The notes beneath the pieces are model-generated. The model saw nothing but the letters and a program-made list of their open reading frames with translations, was not told where the DNA came from and did not search any database. A stretch of DNA of 18,290 nt, from the NCBI GenBank assembly GCA_021848765.1, contig JAJZTU010000033.1:1-18290 (forward strand), written 5' to 3'. Shown piece by piece: positions 8,734 through 15,457 of this stretch. Source of the stretch: Bacillota bacterium (GTDB taxonomy: Bacteria; Bacillota; GCA-003054495; Carboxydocellales; JAJZTU01). A program made the translations under genes and the position numbers. Positions within the stretch are counted from its first letter, which is position 1, and the number at the start of each line of letters is the position of its first letter.

Positions 8734-8774
8734 TGAGGGAGTACCAACCAACCAGTGGAATTGGCTCCGAAAGT

Positions 8775-8812
8775 AAGGCTTGGGCCGGCGTTTGGATGCC
8801 AGCCTAAGCCTT
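8775..8812 (+). terminator. Hairpin after ytfJ, possible terminator
   Basis: AAGGCTTGGGC (8775-8785) pairs with GCCTAAGCCTT (8802-8812) through 11 pairs with one G-U, and GGC/GCC inside can extend the stem. Only TTTAG follows, so termination by the intrinsic mechanism may be partial. It separates the long upstream operon from the carboxypeptidase gene. Confidence 0.5.
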
Positions 8813-8840
8813 TAGATGTTCAAAGCAAAAAGTAAAATTA

Positions 8841-8870
8841 TTCAGCAGGAAAAACCGGAATTATGCTGAA
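8841..8870. promoter_or_regulatory. Inverted repeat in front of the carboxypeptidase gene
   Basis: TTCAGCA (8841-8847) and TGCTGAA (8864-8870) form a perfect 7-bp inverted repeat with a 16-base spacer; flanking ATTA/TAAT bases extend it imperfectly. The right arm overlaps TGAATT (8867-8872), which lies 17 bases before AAATCTA (8890-8896), a weak match to forespore sigma-G type elements. An operator or a forespore promoter is possible; neither is proved. Confidence 0.35.
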
Positions 8871-8922
8871 TTAATAACAAGCTCAATTTAAATCTAGACT
8901 AGAATAAACTGGAGGATCTGTT

Positions 8923-10110
8923 ATGCTTAAACAGGCAGCGGCAGGCCCACGGCCGGGTCTGGTATTCCGGCTCTTGGCCCTGTTGGTACTGTTTTTACTT
9001 TTACCGGCAGGCTTAGCCGATGCGGAATCTAACCCCGGCGATTCCCCAGTGCAACCTGTTGTCGAGGCAAATTCGGCCGTATTGCTGGAGGCAGCCTCCG
9101 GGCAGGTATTATACGACAAAAATCCCCATGAACACAGGCCTCAGGCCAGCACCACCAAAATTACCACGGCAATCGTTGCCCTGGAAAAAGGGAAACTTAC
9201 TGACAAAGTTCAGATAAGCAAGACGGCTGCCGAGACCCCGGAATCAGCTATCTGGTTGGAGGAGGGTGAGGAACTCACCCTGGAACAACTCATGTATGCC
9301 CTAATGCTGTTTTCCGCCAATGATGCCGCCTCTGCCATAGCAGAGCATATCGGGGGCAGTGAAGCGAAATTTGCAGAAATGATGAATGCCAAGGCCAGGG
9401 AAATTGGGGCCAAAGACAGTCATTATGTCAACCCCCACGGTCTGGATAACCCCAACCACTATACATCAGCCTATGACCTGGCAATTCTGGCCCGGTACGG
9501 TTTAACCAAAGTTCCCGGCTTTGCCGGAATAGTCCGTACCCAGGAAAAGCATATCCCCTGGGCAGGTCACCCCTACGAGCGGGTTCTCCGCAACCGGAAC
9601 AAACTCCTCAAAACCTACCCCGGGGCCGATGGGGTTAAGACCGGATATACTAATGATGCCGGGCGCTGCCTGGTCGCTTCCGCCACCCGTCAGGGCATGC
9701 AGCTAATTGCTGTAGTTATGGACTCACCGGACATGTTTAAGGAAACCGCACTTCTGCTGGACTGGGGTTTTGCTCACTACATAAAGCAAGACCTGGTGAC
9801 TACGGATCAACCCGTCCGGCAGGTACAGGTAAAAGACGGCCTGGCGAACCGGATAACAGCCAGGACAGCTAAAGATGTAACCCTGGCCCTTACCCCTGAA
9901 GATATGTCCAAGGTAAAGGTGGAAGTTGATCTGCCTGAACGGTTGGAGGCCCCGGTAGCCAAGCAACAGAAACTGGGCATTATGGAAATAATTGCCCCGG
10001 GCCAACCTCTGATAACCGTAGACCTGCTCAGCGATAGTTCCGTAGCCCGTAAAAGCAAATGGCAGCTCTTTTGGGAACGCCTGGGTGGATGGTTGAGCTC
10101 TCTGTTTTAA
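8923..10110 (+). CDS. D-alanyl-D-alanine carboxypeptidase, sporulation type (DacF/DacB-like)
   Basis: Penicillin-binding protein of class S11 that removes the terminal D-alanine from peptidoglycan stem peptides. The 395-residue protein starts with a signal peptide (basic residues, then LLALLVLFLLLPAGLADA, cleavage probably after ADA near residue 34). Catalytic motifs are complete: S76-T-T-K79, S131-A-N133 and K239-T-G241. A beta-rich C-terminal PBP5-type domain follows, and a Trp/Leu-rich amphipathic end (FWERLGGWLSSLF) suggests membrane anchoring. The position before spmA-spmB matches dacB in Bacillus subtilis, where the enzyme adjusts spore cortex cross-linking; DacF is the other close relative, so I leave the symbol blank. 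GGAGG precedes the ATG by about seven bases. Confidence 0.92.
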   Translation: MLKQAAAGPRPGLVFRLLALLVLFLLLPAGLADAESNPGDSPVQPVVEANSAVLLEAASGQVLYDKNPHEHRPQASTTKITTAIVALEKGKLTDKVQISKTAAETPESAIWLEEGEELTLEQLMYALMLFSANDAASAIAEHIGGSEAKFAEMMNAKAREIGAKDSHYVNPHGLDNPNHYTSAYDLAILARYGLTKVPGFAGIVRTQEKHIPWAGHPYERVLRNRNKLLKTYPGADGVKTGYTNDAGRCLVASATRQGMQLIAVVMDSPDMFKETALLLDWGFAHYIKQDLVTTDQPVRQVQVKDGLANRITARTAKDVTLALTPEDMSKVKVEVDLPERLEAPVAKQQKLGIMEIIAPGQPLITVDLLSDSSVARKSKWQLFWERLGGWLSSLF

Positions 10111-10191
10111 ATCCGTACAAACGCCAGACATAATCTGCCCCGCCCTTTACCTTGGTCTACCATACCGCCTTGCCTCATATACTTAACACTG

Positions 10192-10265
10192 AAGTTGGCC
10201 AATATCCAACCTAACTTACATGTAAAACTAAGTTAGTCCCGATATCCGACATAAGTTACATGTAA
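10192..10265. repeat. Tandem ~38-40-bp repeat with two TTACATGTAA palindromes
   Basis: Positions 10202-10225 and 10242-10265 match at 21 of 24 bases, exactly 40 bases apart; similarity extends left (AAGTTGG-CC versus AAGTTAGTCCC) to 10192 and 10230 with small gaps. Each copy ends in the palindrome TTACATGTAA (10216-10225 and 10256-10265); the second is part of a 12-bp perfect palindrome GTTACATGTAAC. CTAACTT (10211-10217) can also pair with AAGTTAG (10230-10236). The array lies in the 208-base gap between the carboxypeptidase gene and spmA, 44 bases before spmA's shine-dalgarno region or less, and looks like a pair of operators. Confidence 0.65.
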
Positions 10266-10318
10266 CACCGGAATTGGGGCAACTGACTGTTAAGACAGGT
10301 GGGAGGCAATGAAAAGGC

Positions 10319-10918
10319 ATGATAAATGCTATCTGGTTGGGCTTGATGGTCATAGGAATAATAGTTGCGGCCTTGACCGGGCGTTTGGACGCCGTGACCA
10401 AGGCCGCTTTTGACGGCGCCCAACTGGCTGTAGAGGTTGCCTTGGGGTTAATTGGAGTAATGACACTCTGGTTGGGGATTATGAAGCTGGCAGAGGCTGC
10501 CGGGCTGGTCCAGGCTTTGGCCGGATTACTACGGCCCCTGACCCGTTTATTATTTCCCAGCATCCCCAGGGATCACCCCGCCCTTGGAGCGATTATCCTT
10601 AACATCAGCGCCAATATCCTGGGGTTGAGCAATGCCGCTACTCCCATGGGTTTAGCGGCCATGCAGGAACTGCAAAAGCTCAACCGGGGAGATAAAGAAG
10701 AGGCCAGTGAGGCCATGTGCACCTTTTTGGCCCTAAATACGGCCTGCCTTACCCTTGTGCCCACCACTATCATTGGAATACGCATTAATGCCGGTTCGGC
10801 CAGTCCCACAGAAATCGTGGGAACCACCATTTTTGCCACCGCAGTCGGGATGACGGTAGCAGTGGTAGTGGACCGCATCTCCCGTGGTTTGTACCGGAGG
10901 AGATTCCCCTGGAGGTGA
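10319..10918 (+). CDS. spmA: Spore maturation protein A (SpmA)
   Basis: Integral membrane protein of 199 residues with a nucleoside-recognition (Gate) domain: several hydrophobic helices, and the family motif ILNISANILGLSNAATPMGL near residues 92-112. With SpmB it is needed for dehydration of the spore core and heat resistance in Bacillus subtilis; the transported molecule is not known. The start ATG 10319 has AGGTGGGAGG about 12 bases upstream and AAAAGG close by. An ATG at 10309 sits nearer the strong site but opens a 34-codon frame that stops inside spmA. spmB starts seven bases after the stop. Confidence 0.93.
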   Translation: MINAIWLGLMVIGIIVAALTGRLDAVTKAAFDGAQLAVEVALGLIGVMTLWLGIMKLAEAAGLVQALAGLLRPLTRLLFPSIPRDHPALGAIILNISANILGLSNAATPMGLAAMQELQKLNRGDKEEASEAMCTFLALNTACLTLVPTTIIGIRINAGSASPTEIVGTTIFATAVGMTVAVVVDRISRGLYRRRFPWR

Positions 10919-10925
10919 GGCTGTT

Positions 10926-11474
10926 ATGCTGGCAGAACTGGTCAAGGATATTTCCCGCTGGATAGTACCGCTGATGCTCCTGTTAATCCCGGTGATGGCT
11001 TTCCTGCGCCGGGTGAAGGTATATGAAGCCTTTGTGGACGGAGCCCAGCAGGGTTTTACCACCGCAATAAAAATTATCCCCTACCTGGTGGCCATGCTGG
11101 TGGCCATCAGTGTGTTCAGGGCTTCAGGTGCAATGGAAGTTTTGTCCCAGTTCCTGGGACCGGTGGTAAAACCACTGGGAATTCCACCGGAGGTCCTGCC
11201 GCTGGCCTTTATGCGGCCGCTTTCCGGAAGCGGCGCTGTAGGGCTGGCCACTGAACTCATTAAAGTTCATGGCCCGGACAGCTTTATCGGCCGCCTGGCC
11301 TCCACAATGCAGGGGAGCGCTGATACTACTTTTTATGTGCTGACAGTGTATTTTGGGTCAGTGGGTATCAAGAGGTACCGTTATGCCCCTGCAGTTGGGT
11401 TAATAGCTGACATCAGCGCTTTTTTAGCTTCCGTTTGGATAGTGCATCAGGTTTTTTCGCTGCCCCTACAGTAA
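10926..11474 (+). CDS. spmB: Spore maturation protein B (SpmB)
   Basis: Second member of the Spm pair, 182 residues, membrane protein with the same Gate-type fold. Recognisable stretches are KVYEAFVDGAQQGFTTAIKIIPYLVAM (in part: VDGAQQGF near 36), PLSGSGAVG near 95 and QGSADTTFYVLTVYFG near 125-140. The start is ATG 10926 because GGAGGTGA overlaps the spmA stop and lies eight bases upstream; an in-frame GTG/ATG at 10884 would lie inside spmA. It is expected to work together with SpmA in spore core dehydration. The gene converges with the minus-strand SHOCT gene 53 bases downstream, and no strong terminator is seen in that gap. Confidence 0.93.
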   Translation: MLAELVKDISRWIVPLMLLLIPVMAFLRRVKVYEAFVDGAQQGFTTAIKIIPYLVAMLVAISVFRASGAMEVLSQFLGPVVKPLGIPPEVLPLAFMRPLSGSGAVGLATELIKVHGPDSFIGRLASTMQGSADTTFYVLTVYFGSVGIKRYRYAPAVGLIADISAFLASVWIVHQVFSLPLQ

Positions 11475-11527
11475 TTTGGGCGACTAGCTTTGGGTTATAT
11501 CCCGCTGAGTGGCAACGTATATACCAC

Positions 11528-11833
11528 TTACTTCCTCAGGGTTTCCTGCATTTGCCGGTATTGCTCCTGGGTGATTTCGCCCTGGGCATAGCGCCGGCGT
11601 AAAATTTCTTCGGCGCTTTCCTGAGGCCCGGGGTCGGTATTAAAGTGACTGCTGTGCGTACCATGACCGCCACAACCTCCACCTAAACTGCCGCAGCGAA
11701 AATACCGGACAGCCAGGTATATCAATGCCCCCCAGAATAGAACAGTGAAAATCATACCAATGCCCATTGTCCACCAGCCTCCTCCGTCAACAGTTCCATA
11801 GCCCCAACCGCCAAACCAGCGCCCCATCATCAT
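11528..11833 (-). CDS. Small SHOCT-domain membrane protein
   Basis: Protein of about 101 residues. A Met/Gly/Trp-rich N-terminus (MMMGRWFGGWGYG) is followed by a membrane segment (MGIGMIFTVLFWGALIYLAV), a Cys/Gly/His-rich linker (CGSLGGGCGGHGTHSSH) and a C-terminal SHOCT motif (AEEILRRRYAQGEITQEQYRQMQETL). SHOCT domains are short oligomerisation segments; the function of such proteins is not established. The linker could bind metal, but this is only suggested by its composition. The start is placed at ATG 11833, eight bases after AAGGAG; the in-frame GTG at 11842 overlaps that site and is unlikely. It is the only minus-strand gene between 1 and 14286. Confidence 0.8.
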   Translation of the reverse strand: MMMGRWFGGWGYGTVDGGGWWTMGIGMIFTVLFWGALIYLAVRYFRCGSLGGGCGGHGTHSSHFNTDPGPQESAEEILRRRYAQGEITQEQYRQMQETLRK

Positions 11834-11843
11834 ATGAATCACT

Positions 11844-11880
11844 CCTTAGTCTATTTACCTTAGTCTCTTTACCTTAGTAT
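11844..11880 (-). repeat. 14-bp tandem repeat in the SHOCT gene leader
   Basis: On the plus strand CCTTAGTCTATTTA (11844-11857) is followed by CCTTAGTCTCTTTA (11858-11871) and the partial CCTTAGTAT (11872-11880). On the minus strand each unit ends with ACTAAGG, so the region carries three Shine-Dalgarno-like sequences, only the last of which is at working distance from the start. TATACT at the far end is a possible -10 element of the gene. Confidence 0.6.
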
Positions 11881-11914
11881 ACCGATATATTGTGACAAAA
11901 ATGGGGCAAATTTG

Positions 11915-11923
11915 TGGTATAAT
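11915..11923 (+). promoter_or_regulatory. Extended -10 promoter candidate for rluB
   Basis: TGGTATAAT (TG at 11915-11916, TATAAT at 11918-11923) is a full extended -10 element. There is no good -35 at the usual distance; TTGTGA lies too far upstream. Transcription would begin near 11930, leaving a leader of about 185 bases before rluB in which no known riboswitch was recognised. Confidence 0.45.
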
Positions 11924-12113
11924 TATTAAAATTTAGGTGGATAGAAATATACAGATAATCAGAATAATATAAGAACCAAAGTACAAACTATTCAATCCTG
12001 AGAATTTCAGAACGTGCAGGTTAGCATAGGGCGCTTTTTTCTAAAGGGATTGTTAGCCATGAAGTAATCTGACAGGTGTTATTTTGCTACACGAAAAAGG
12101 AGCAACTTATTAT

Positions 12114-12839
12114 ATGGAACGTTTGCAAAAATACTTGGCCCATGCCGGAGTAGCCTCCAGACGGCATTGTGAAGAGTTGATACTAAAGGGTAAGGTTGCG
12201 GTGAATGGACAAGTAGTAACTGAATTGGGGACCAAGGTTGACCCGGTTAAGGATCAGGTGCTGGTTAACGGTAAACCGGTAAGCATAGCAAAGACAAAGG
12301 TTTATATCCTGCTTTACAAGCCAGGGGGTTATGTTACAACCGTAAAGGACCCGGAGGGCCGGAAAACGGTCATAGACCTGCTCAAAGGCATCAGGGAAAG
12401 GGTATACCCGGTGGGTAGACTGGACTATGATACCGAGGGTTTGCTGATTTTGACCAATGACGGGGAACTGACCCATGCTTTGACCCACCCCAGCCGCCAG
12501 GTGGACAAGACCTACCTGGCAATAGTACAAGGTGTTCCTGCTGAGGATGGACTGGAACAACTGCGCCGGGGTATCCGCTTAGAGGACGGGATGACAGCTC
12601 CTGCCGGGGTGCGCCTGTTGAAAGTCGAGCAGGACAAGGCCTGGTTGGAAATCACCATCCATGAAGGCCGTAATCGCCAGGTACGCAGGATGTGTGAGCA
12701 GATAGGATATCCGGTACTGTTTTTGAAGCGGGTACGCCTTGGCTTTTTGACCCTGGACGGACTTACTGTGGGGAAATACCGTACCCTCCGTCCCCGGGAG
12801 GTGGCCAAGCTGAGGGCCATGGCGGGAATTCAGGGTTGA
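12114..12839 (+). CDS. rluB: 23S rRNA pseudouridine synthase, RluB family
   Basis: Enzyme that isomerises a specific uridine of ribosomal RNA to pseudouridine; in the RluB branch this is in 23S rRNA helix 80. The 241-residue protein has an N-terminal S4 RNA-binding domain (MERLQKYLAHAGVASRRHCEEL in part: KYLAHAGVASRR) and the RsuA/RluB/E/F catalytic motif GRLDYDTEGLL with the catalytic aspartate at 104. The tail motif GRNRQVRRMCEQIGYPV is also present. ATG 12114 is chosen because homologues begin with MERLQK and AAAAAGGAG (12094-12102) is 11 bases upstream; the longer frame from 12084 lacks a site. The same gene follows spmB in Bacillus subtilis. Confidence 0.92.
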   Translation: MERLQKYLAHAGVASRRHCEELILKGKVAVNGQVVTELGTKVDPVKDQVLVNGKPVSIAKTKVYILLYKPGGYVTTVKDPEGRKTVIDLLKGIRERVYPVGRLDYDTEGLLILTNDGELTHALTHPSRQVDKTYLAIVQGVPAEDGLEQLRRGIRLEDGMTAPAGVRLLKVEQDKAWLEITIHEGRNRQVRRMCEQIGYPVLFLKRVRLGFLTLDGLTVGKYRTLRPREVAKLRAMAGIQG

Positions 12840-12873
12840 TCCCCGTTAAGGGTTAGCGCAGGAAAATATTGCA

Positions 12874-12902
12874 TTGAATTCAGCATAAAGATAGGCTATA
12901 CT
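12874..12902 (+). promoter_or_regulatory. Sigma-A-type promoter of the diguanylate cyclase gene
   Basis: TTGAAT (12874-12879) and TATACT (12897-12902) are separated by exactly 17 bases. This predicts a transcript start near 12909, which excludes the GTG at 12904 as start codon and supports a start at 12949. The cyclase can therefore be expressed apart from rluB. Confidence 0.65.
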
Positions 12903-12948
12903 GGTGACAGCAATCTGGAACAGGATGTGGGACGGGTTGGTGATAGAC

Positions 12949-14286
12949 ATGGACAAGGATTTATACCAGAATATTTTGGACGGTGTTAATTTGGGGCTGA
13001 TTTACGCAGATGAGCAAGGGAGAGTCACCTATTGCAATTTCGCTGCGGAAAAGCTCCTGGCTTTAGAGCGGGAAAAACTTCTGGGAAAACCCATATCCGG
13101 CTGCTATTCTTCTTTCCCTGTCAGAGAGAGGATTATGAACATATTTAAGCAGGTTCTGGCGGGAGAAGAAGGTGAAGTAATTGTCACCATAGGAGAGAGG
13201 TCTATTGAGCACCACTGTTCTCCGGTGAAAAATCCCCAGGGTCAATCCACCGGGGTGATCGTGGCCCTTACCGATGTGAGCGAAAAGGTCCGCGCCCAAA
13301 GTGACCTGGCCAGGTCCCGGGACGAGCTTGAAATTCTTCATGAGGCTGCCCAACTCATGAATTCCAGCCTGGAATTGAAGCAAATCCTGGACAAGCTTCT
13401 GGAAATCATGAAAAGAGTGGTTAATTATTCCTGCTGCCAGATATACCTGTACCAGGAAGAGGACCGCAACCTGAGGCTGGAGGCGCAATATGAAGAACAA
13501 ATGGATAGCTATCAGGAGCCTGAACCGGAAGTGGTATTAAAAAAAGTACTTGATACCGGTGTATCTATTTACCAGGAGGTTAAACAACTTAACCTGACCA
13601 TCCCCTTAAAAAGAGGCAAAGAAGTATTAGGTGTGATTTATATGTTGATCCAACACCTGGAAGAATTTCCGGAACATGTCCAGCAGTTGCTGGTCAACCT
13701 GGCTTCCTTGTCGTGCCTGGCTATTAAGAACGGGCAGATGTTCCAGCGGATTCATGAACTTGCAACCATGGACGGTCTGACTAAGTTATACAACCGTCAA
13801 TATTTTGACGTGATTTTTAACCGGGAAGTTACCCGGTCCAAACGCTTTCGGACTCCCCTCAGCCTGGTAATGGTTGATGTCAATGGCCTTAAGGAAATTA
13901 ATGACCAGATGGGCCATACCGTTGGGGATACTATTTTGGTCCAGGCCGCCAAAGTTCTGCAACAAACGGTACGCAGCATTGATTACGTATTCCGGTACGG
14001 TGGAGATGAAATGGTAATCCTGCTCATAGAAGCGGATGAACAAATGGCCGGGATAGTGGTCAAGCGGATCAGGGAAAAAGAGGCTCAGTGGAATGCCGGG
14101 CGCGGGAACAAAAGCCCACTCCTATCCCTGAGCGTTGGTTTTGCCTCCACAGAGGGAGGTCAGACGGCAGATGAACTCCTGGTGAAAGCTGACCGCCTGA
14201 TGTACCAGAATAAAGAGCAGTACTACCGGGGAAAGTTTTCCTACCTGTCAGAGCCGGATGCTCCTGAGCAAACTCCTGAAGGCTGA
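12949..14286 (+). CDS. PAS-GAF-GGDEF diguanylate cyclase
   Basis: Likely makes cyclic di-GMP from two GTP. The 445-residue protein has a PAS domain (about 1-115: ILDGVNLGLIYADEQGRVTYC in part, VTYCNFAAEKLL), a short coiled linker, a GAF-like domain (about 135-275) and a GGDEF domain (about 280-440) opening with MDGLTKLYNRQYFD. The active-site loop reads G351-G352-D353-E354-M355, with methionine instead of the usual last phenylalanine. An inhibitory I-site R342-S-I-D345 lies exactly five residues before it, so product feedback is expected. No membrane segment is seen, so the sensor is probably cytoplasmic; its ligand is unknown. The start ATG 12949 has GGTGAT five bases upstream; ATG 12925 is an alternative. 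Confidence 0.9.
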   Translation: MDKDLYQNILDGVNLGLIYADEQGRVTYCNFAAEKLLALEREKLLGKPISGCYSSFPVRERIMNIFKQVLAGEEGEVIVTIGERSIEHHCSPVKNPQGQSTGVIVALTDVSEKVRAQSDLARSRDELEILHEAAQLMNSSLELKQILDKLLEIMKRVVNYSCCQIYLYQEEDRNLRLEAQYEEQMDSYQEPEPEVVLKKVLDTGVSIYQEVKQLNLTIPLKRGKEVLGVIYMLIQHLEEFPEHVQQLLVNLASLSCLAIKNGQMFQRIHELATMDGLTKLYNRQYFDVIFNREVTRSKRFRTPLSLVMVDVNGLKEINDQMGHTVGDTILVQAAKVLQQTVRSIDYVFRYGGDEMVILLIEADEQMAGIVVKRIREKEAQWNAGRGNKSPLLSLSVGFASTEGGQTADELLVKADRLMYQNKEQYYRGKFSYLSEPDAPEQTPEG

Positions 14287-14328
14287 CCCGGGCCCGGAAT
14301 AAGTAAAAAGGAAAATAGGCATGAGAAT

Positions 14329-14355
14329 AACCCTACCGTCCGTCGGTAGGGTTTT
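14329..14355 (+). terminator. Rho-independent terminator after the cyclase gene
   Basis: AACCCTACCG (14329-14338) and CGGTAGGGTT (14344-14353) form a perfect 10-bp stem with a 5-base loop, followed by TTTTGCTGTTT. It ends the plus-strand cyclase transcript and may also act on the convergent minus-strand gene that stops at 14374. Confidence 0.85.
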
Positions 14356-14373
14356 GCTGTTTCCTTAACCCGC

Positions 14374-14877
14374 TTAACCATAAGGGTGCAAAGGATGATC
14401 AATCGAGGTACCCCACTTGTCCACACCGAAAGCGCCATAGCTTTTTAACTGGTTAGCCACTGCATTTACTTTGGAGTTGTCGGTTTCAATAAGGACCAGG
14501 GTGCAGTTATCACGGACCTTGTCCTGATAATAGTTGGCGTTATCCAGACCAAGGCCGTAATAAGTCAGGGCGTCGGTAAGACTCTTGTCCTCCTGGGCCA
14601 AAGCGCCCCCCAGCGGACCGGCTGCAGCTACTTTGCCCAGCACAGGAACCTGTAGATTGGCTGTCTGAATTAACAGGCCATCCAGGGGTTGGAGGGGTTC
14701 ACTGCTGCCATAGGCCAGTTCTCCGGCAAATTCTTCTCTGGGCTTGATTACCGCCCCATGGTGATTTCTCCTGGTGACCAGGGAGAGCTGAGAAGACCCC
14801 AGATGGGGACTGAGTTTAAGCACAGCCTCGATGGCCCCGGCCAAATTATCGAATAGACCGACTATTGTCCTGTTCAT
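14374..14877 (-). CDS. General stress protein-like (YflT/17M-type) protein
   Basis: Protein of about 167 residues. The N-terminus (NRTIVGLFDNLAGAIEAVLKL) has the beta-alpha pattern of small stress proteins of the YflT/general-stress-17M type, a Gly/Ala-rich middle (VPVLGKVAAAGPLGGALA) follows, and the next part (LTDALTYYGLGLDNANYYQDKVRDNCTLVLIET in part: LGLDNANYYQDKV) fits the end of that family. The call rests on pattern recognition and is not certain; no enzyme motif is seen. ATG 14877 is used, but TTG 14883 two codons upstream is five bases from GGGAGG and may be the real start. It converges with the cyclase gene, sharing the terminator region. It is not part of a minus-strand operon. Confidence 0.6.
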   Translation of the reverse strand: MNRTIVGLFDNLAGAIEAVLKLSPHLGSSQLSLVTRRNHHGAVIKPREEFAGELAYGSSEPLQPLDGLLIQTANLQVPVLGKVAAAGPLGGALAQEDKSLTDALTYYGLGLDNANYYQDKVRDNCTLVLIETDNSKVNAVANQLKSYGAFGVDKWGTSIDHPLHPYG

Positions 14878-15103
14878 AGACAAACATTCCTCCCTATTTC
14901 AGCTATGGATAAGATTTTTGTTGTGCTTAGCATTTGCTTCAAGGCTGATTTTATTCGCCTTAACTCTGTGAACTAATATTCATCCTATTTCCCTATTTAT
15001 CAAGCAGGCATGCATAAAATATGGCCTTATCCATAATAAATAATATGAGCATAAGCGCCTCCGTAAAGGGGGAGAATTCAATTCCAGAGGAGGAAAAAAA
15101 TCC

Positions 15104-15343
15104 ATGCCAAGATGTTTAATTTGCGGAAATACCACTCATTTCGGAAGCTCCCAGTGTCCGCCGGAGGTCCCTGAAGCCAATGGACCTATGTCTTCGCTGA
15201 TGGCAAACTTCGACCAGGAAGGGTATCTGGAGAATATGGAGAGCATTGGAGCGGAGGAGGAGATCAGCCAGCACGCTTGGGAAGACCCTCAGGGCTACTT
15301 CGACCTGTGCCTGGAATGTGGCTCCAATAACATCCAGTGGTAG
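15104..15343 (+). CDS. Small two-CxxC protein, probable zinc ribbon
   Basis: Protein of 79 residues that I do not recognise. C4-L-I-C7 near the N-terminus and C69-L-E-C72 near the C-terminus could together bind one zinc ion, with a variable acidic middle (residues 30-62). An extra cysteine lies at 18. AGAGGAGG about ten bases before the ATG is a strong ribosome binding site, which supports real translation. No promoter was identified in the 220 bases upstream. Its neighbour downstream is the adenosyltransferase gene, about 110 bases away, so shared function is only a possibility. Confidence 0.7.
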   Translation: MPRCLICGNTTHFGSSQCPPEVPEANGPMSSLMANFDQEGYLENMESIGAEEEISQHAWEDPQGYFDLCLECGSNNIQW

Positions 15344-15457
15344 TTAATTCTTGTATTTAACCAATCTTCTTTAATTTCTCCACAAAAATAGCAGGGAAAC
15401 CCTGGGTATTTGCCGAATACAAACTCAATTGCAGCAATGAATTAAGGAGGGATGGCA

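Noticed and set aside
10309..10413. 34-codon frame starting at ATG 10309 upstream of and overlapping spmA
   Set aside because: It has the better-spaced ribosome binding site, but its product is very short, is unlike any protein I know and stops inside spmA; a leader peptide cannot be excluded, yet nothing supports it.
15344..15457. Cobalamin riboswitch before cobO
   Set aside because: The gap is about 110 bases and lacks the conserved B12-box; only a small CAGGG-AAA-CCCTG hairpin (15392-15404) is present.
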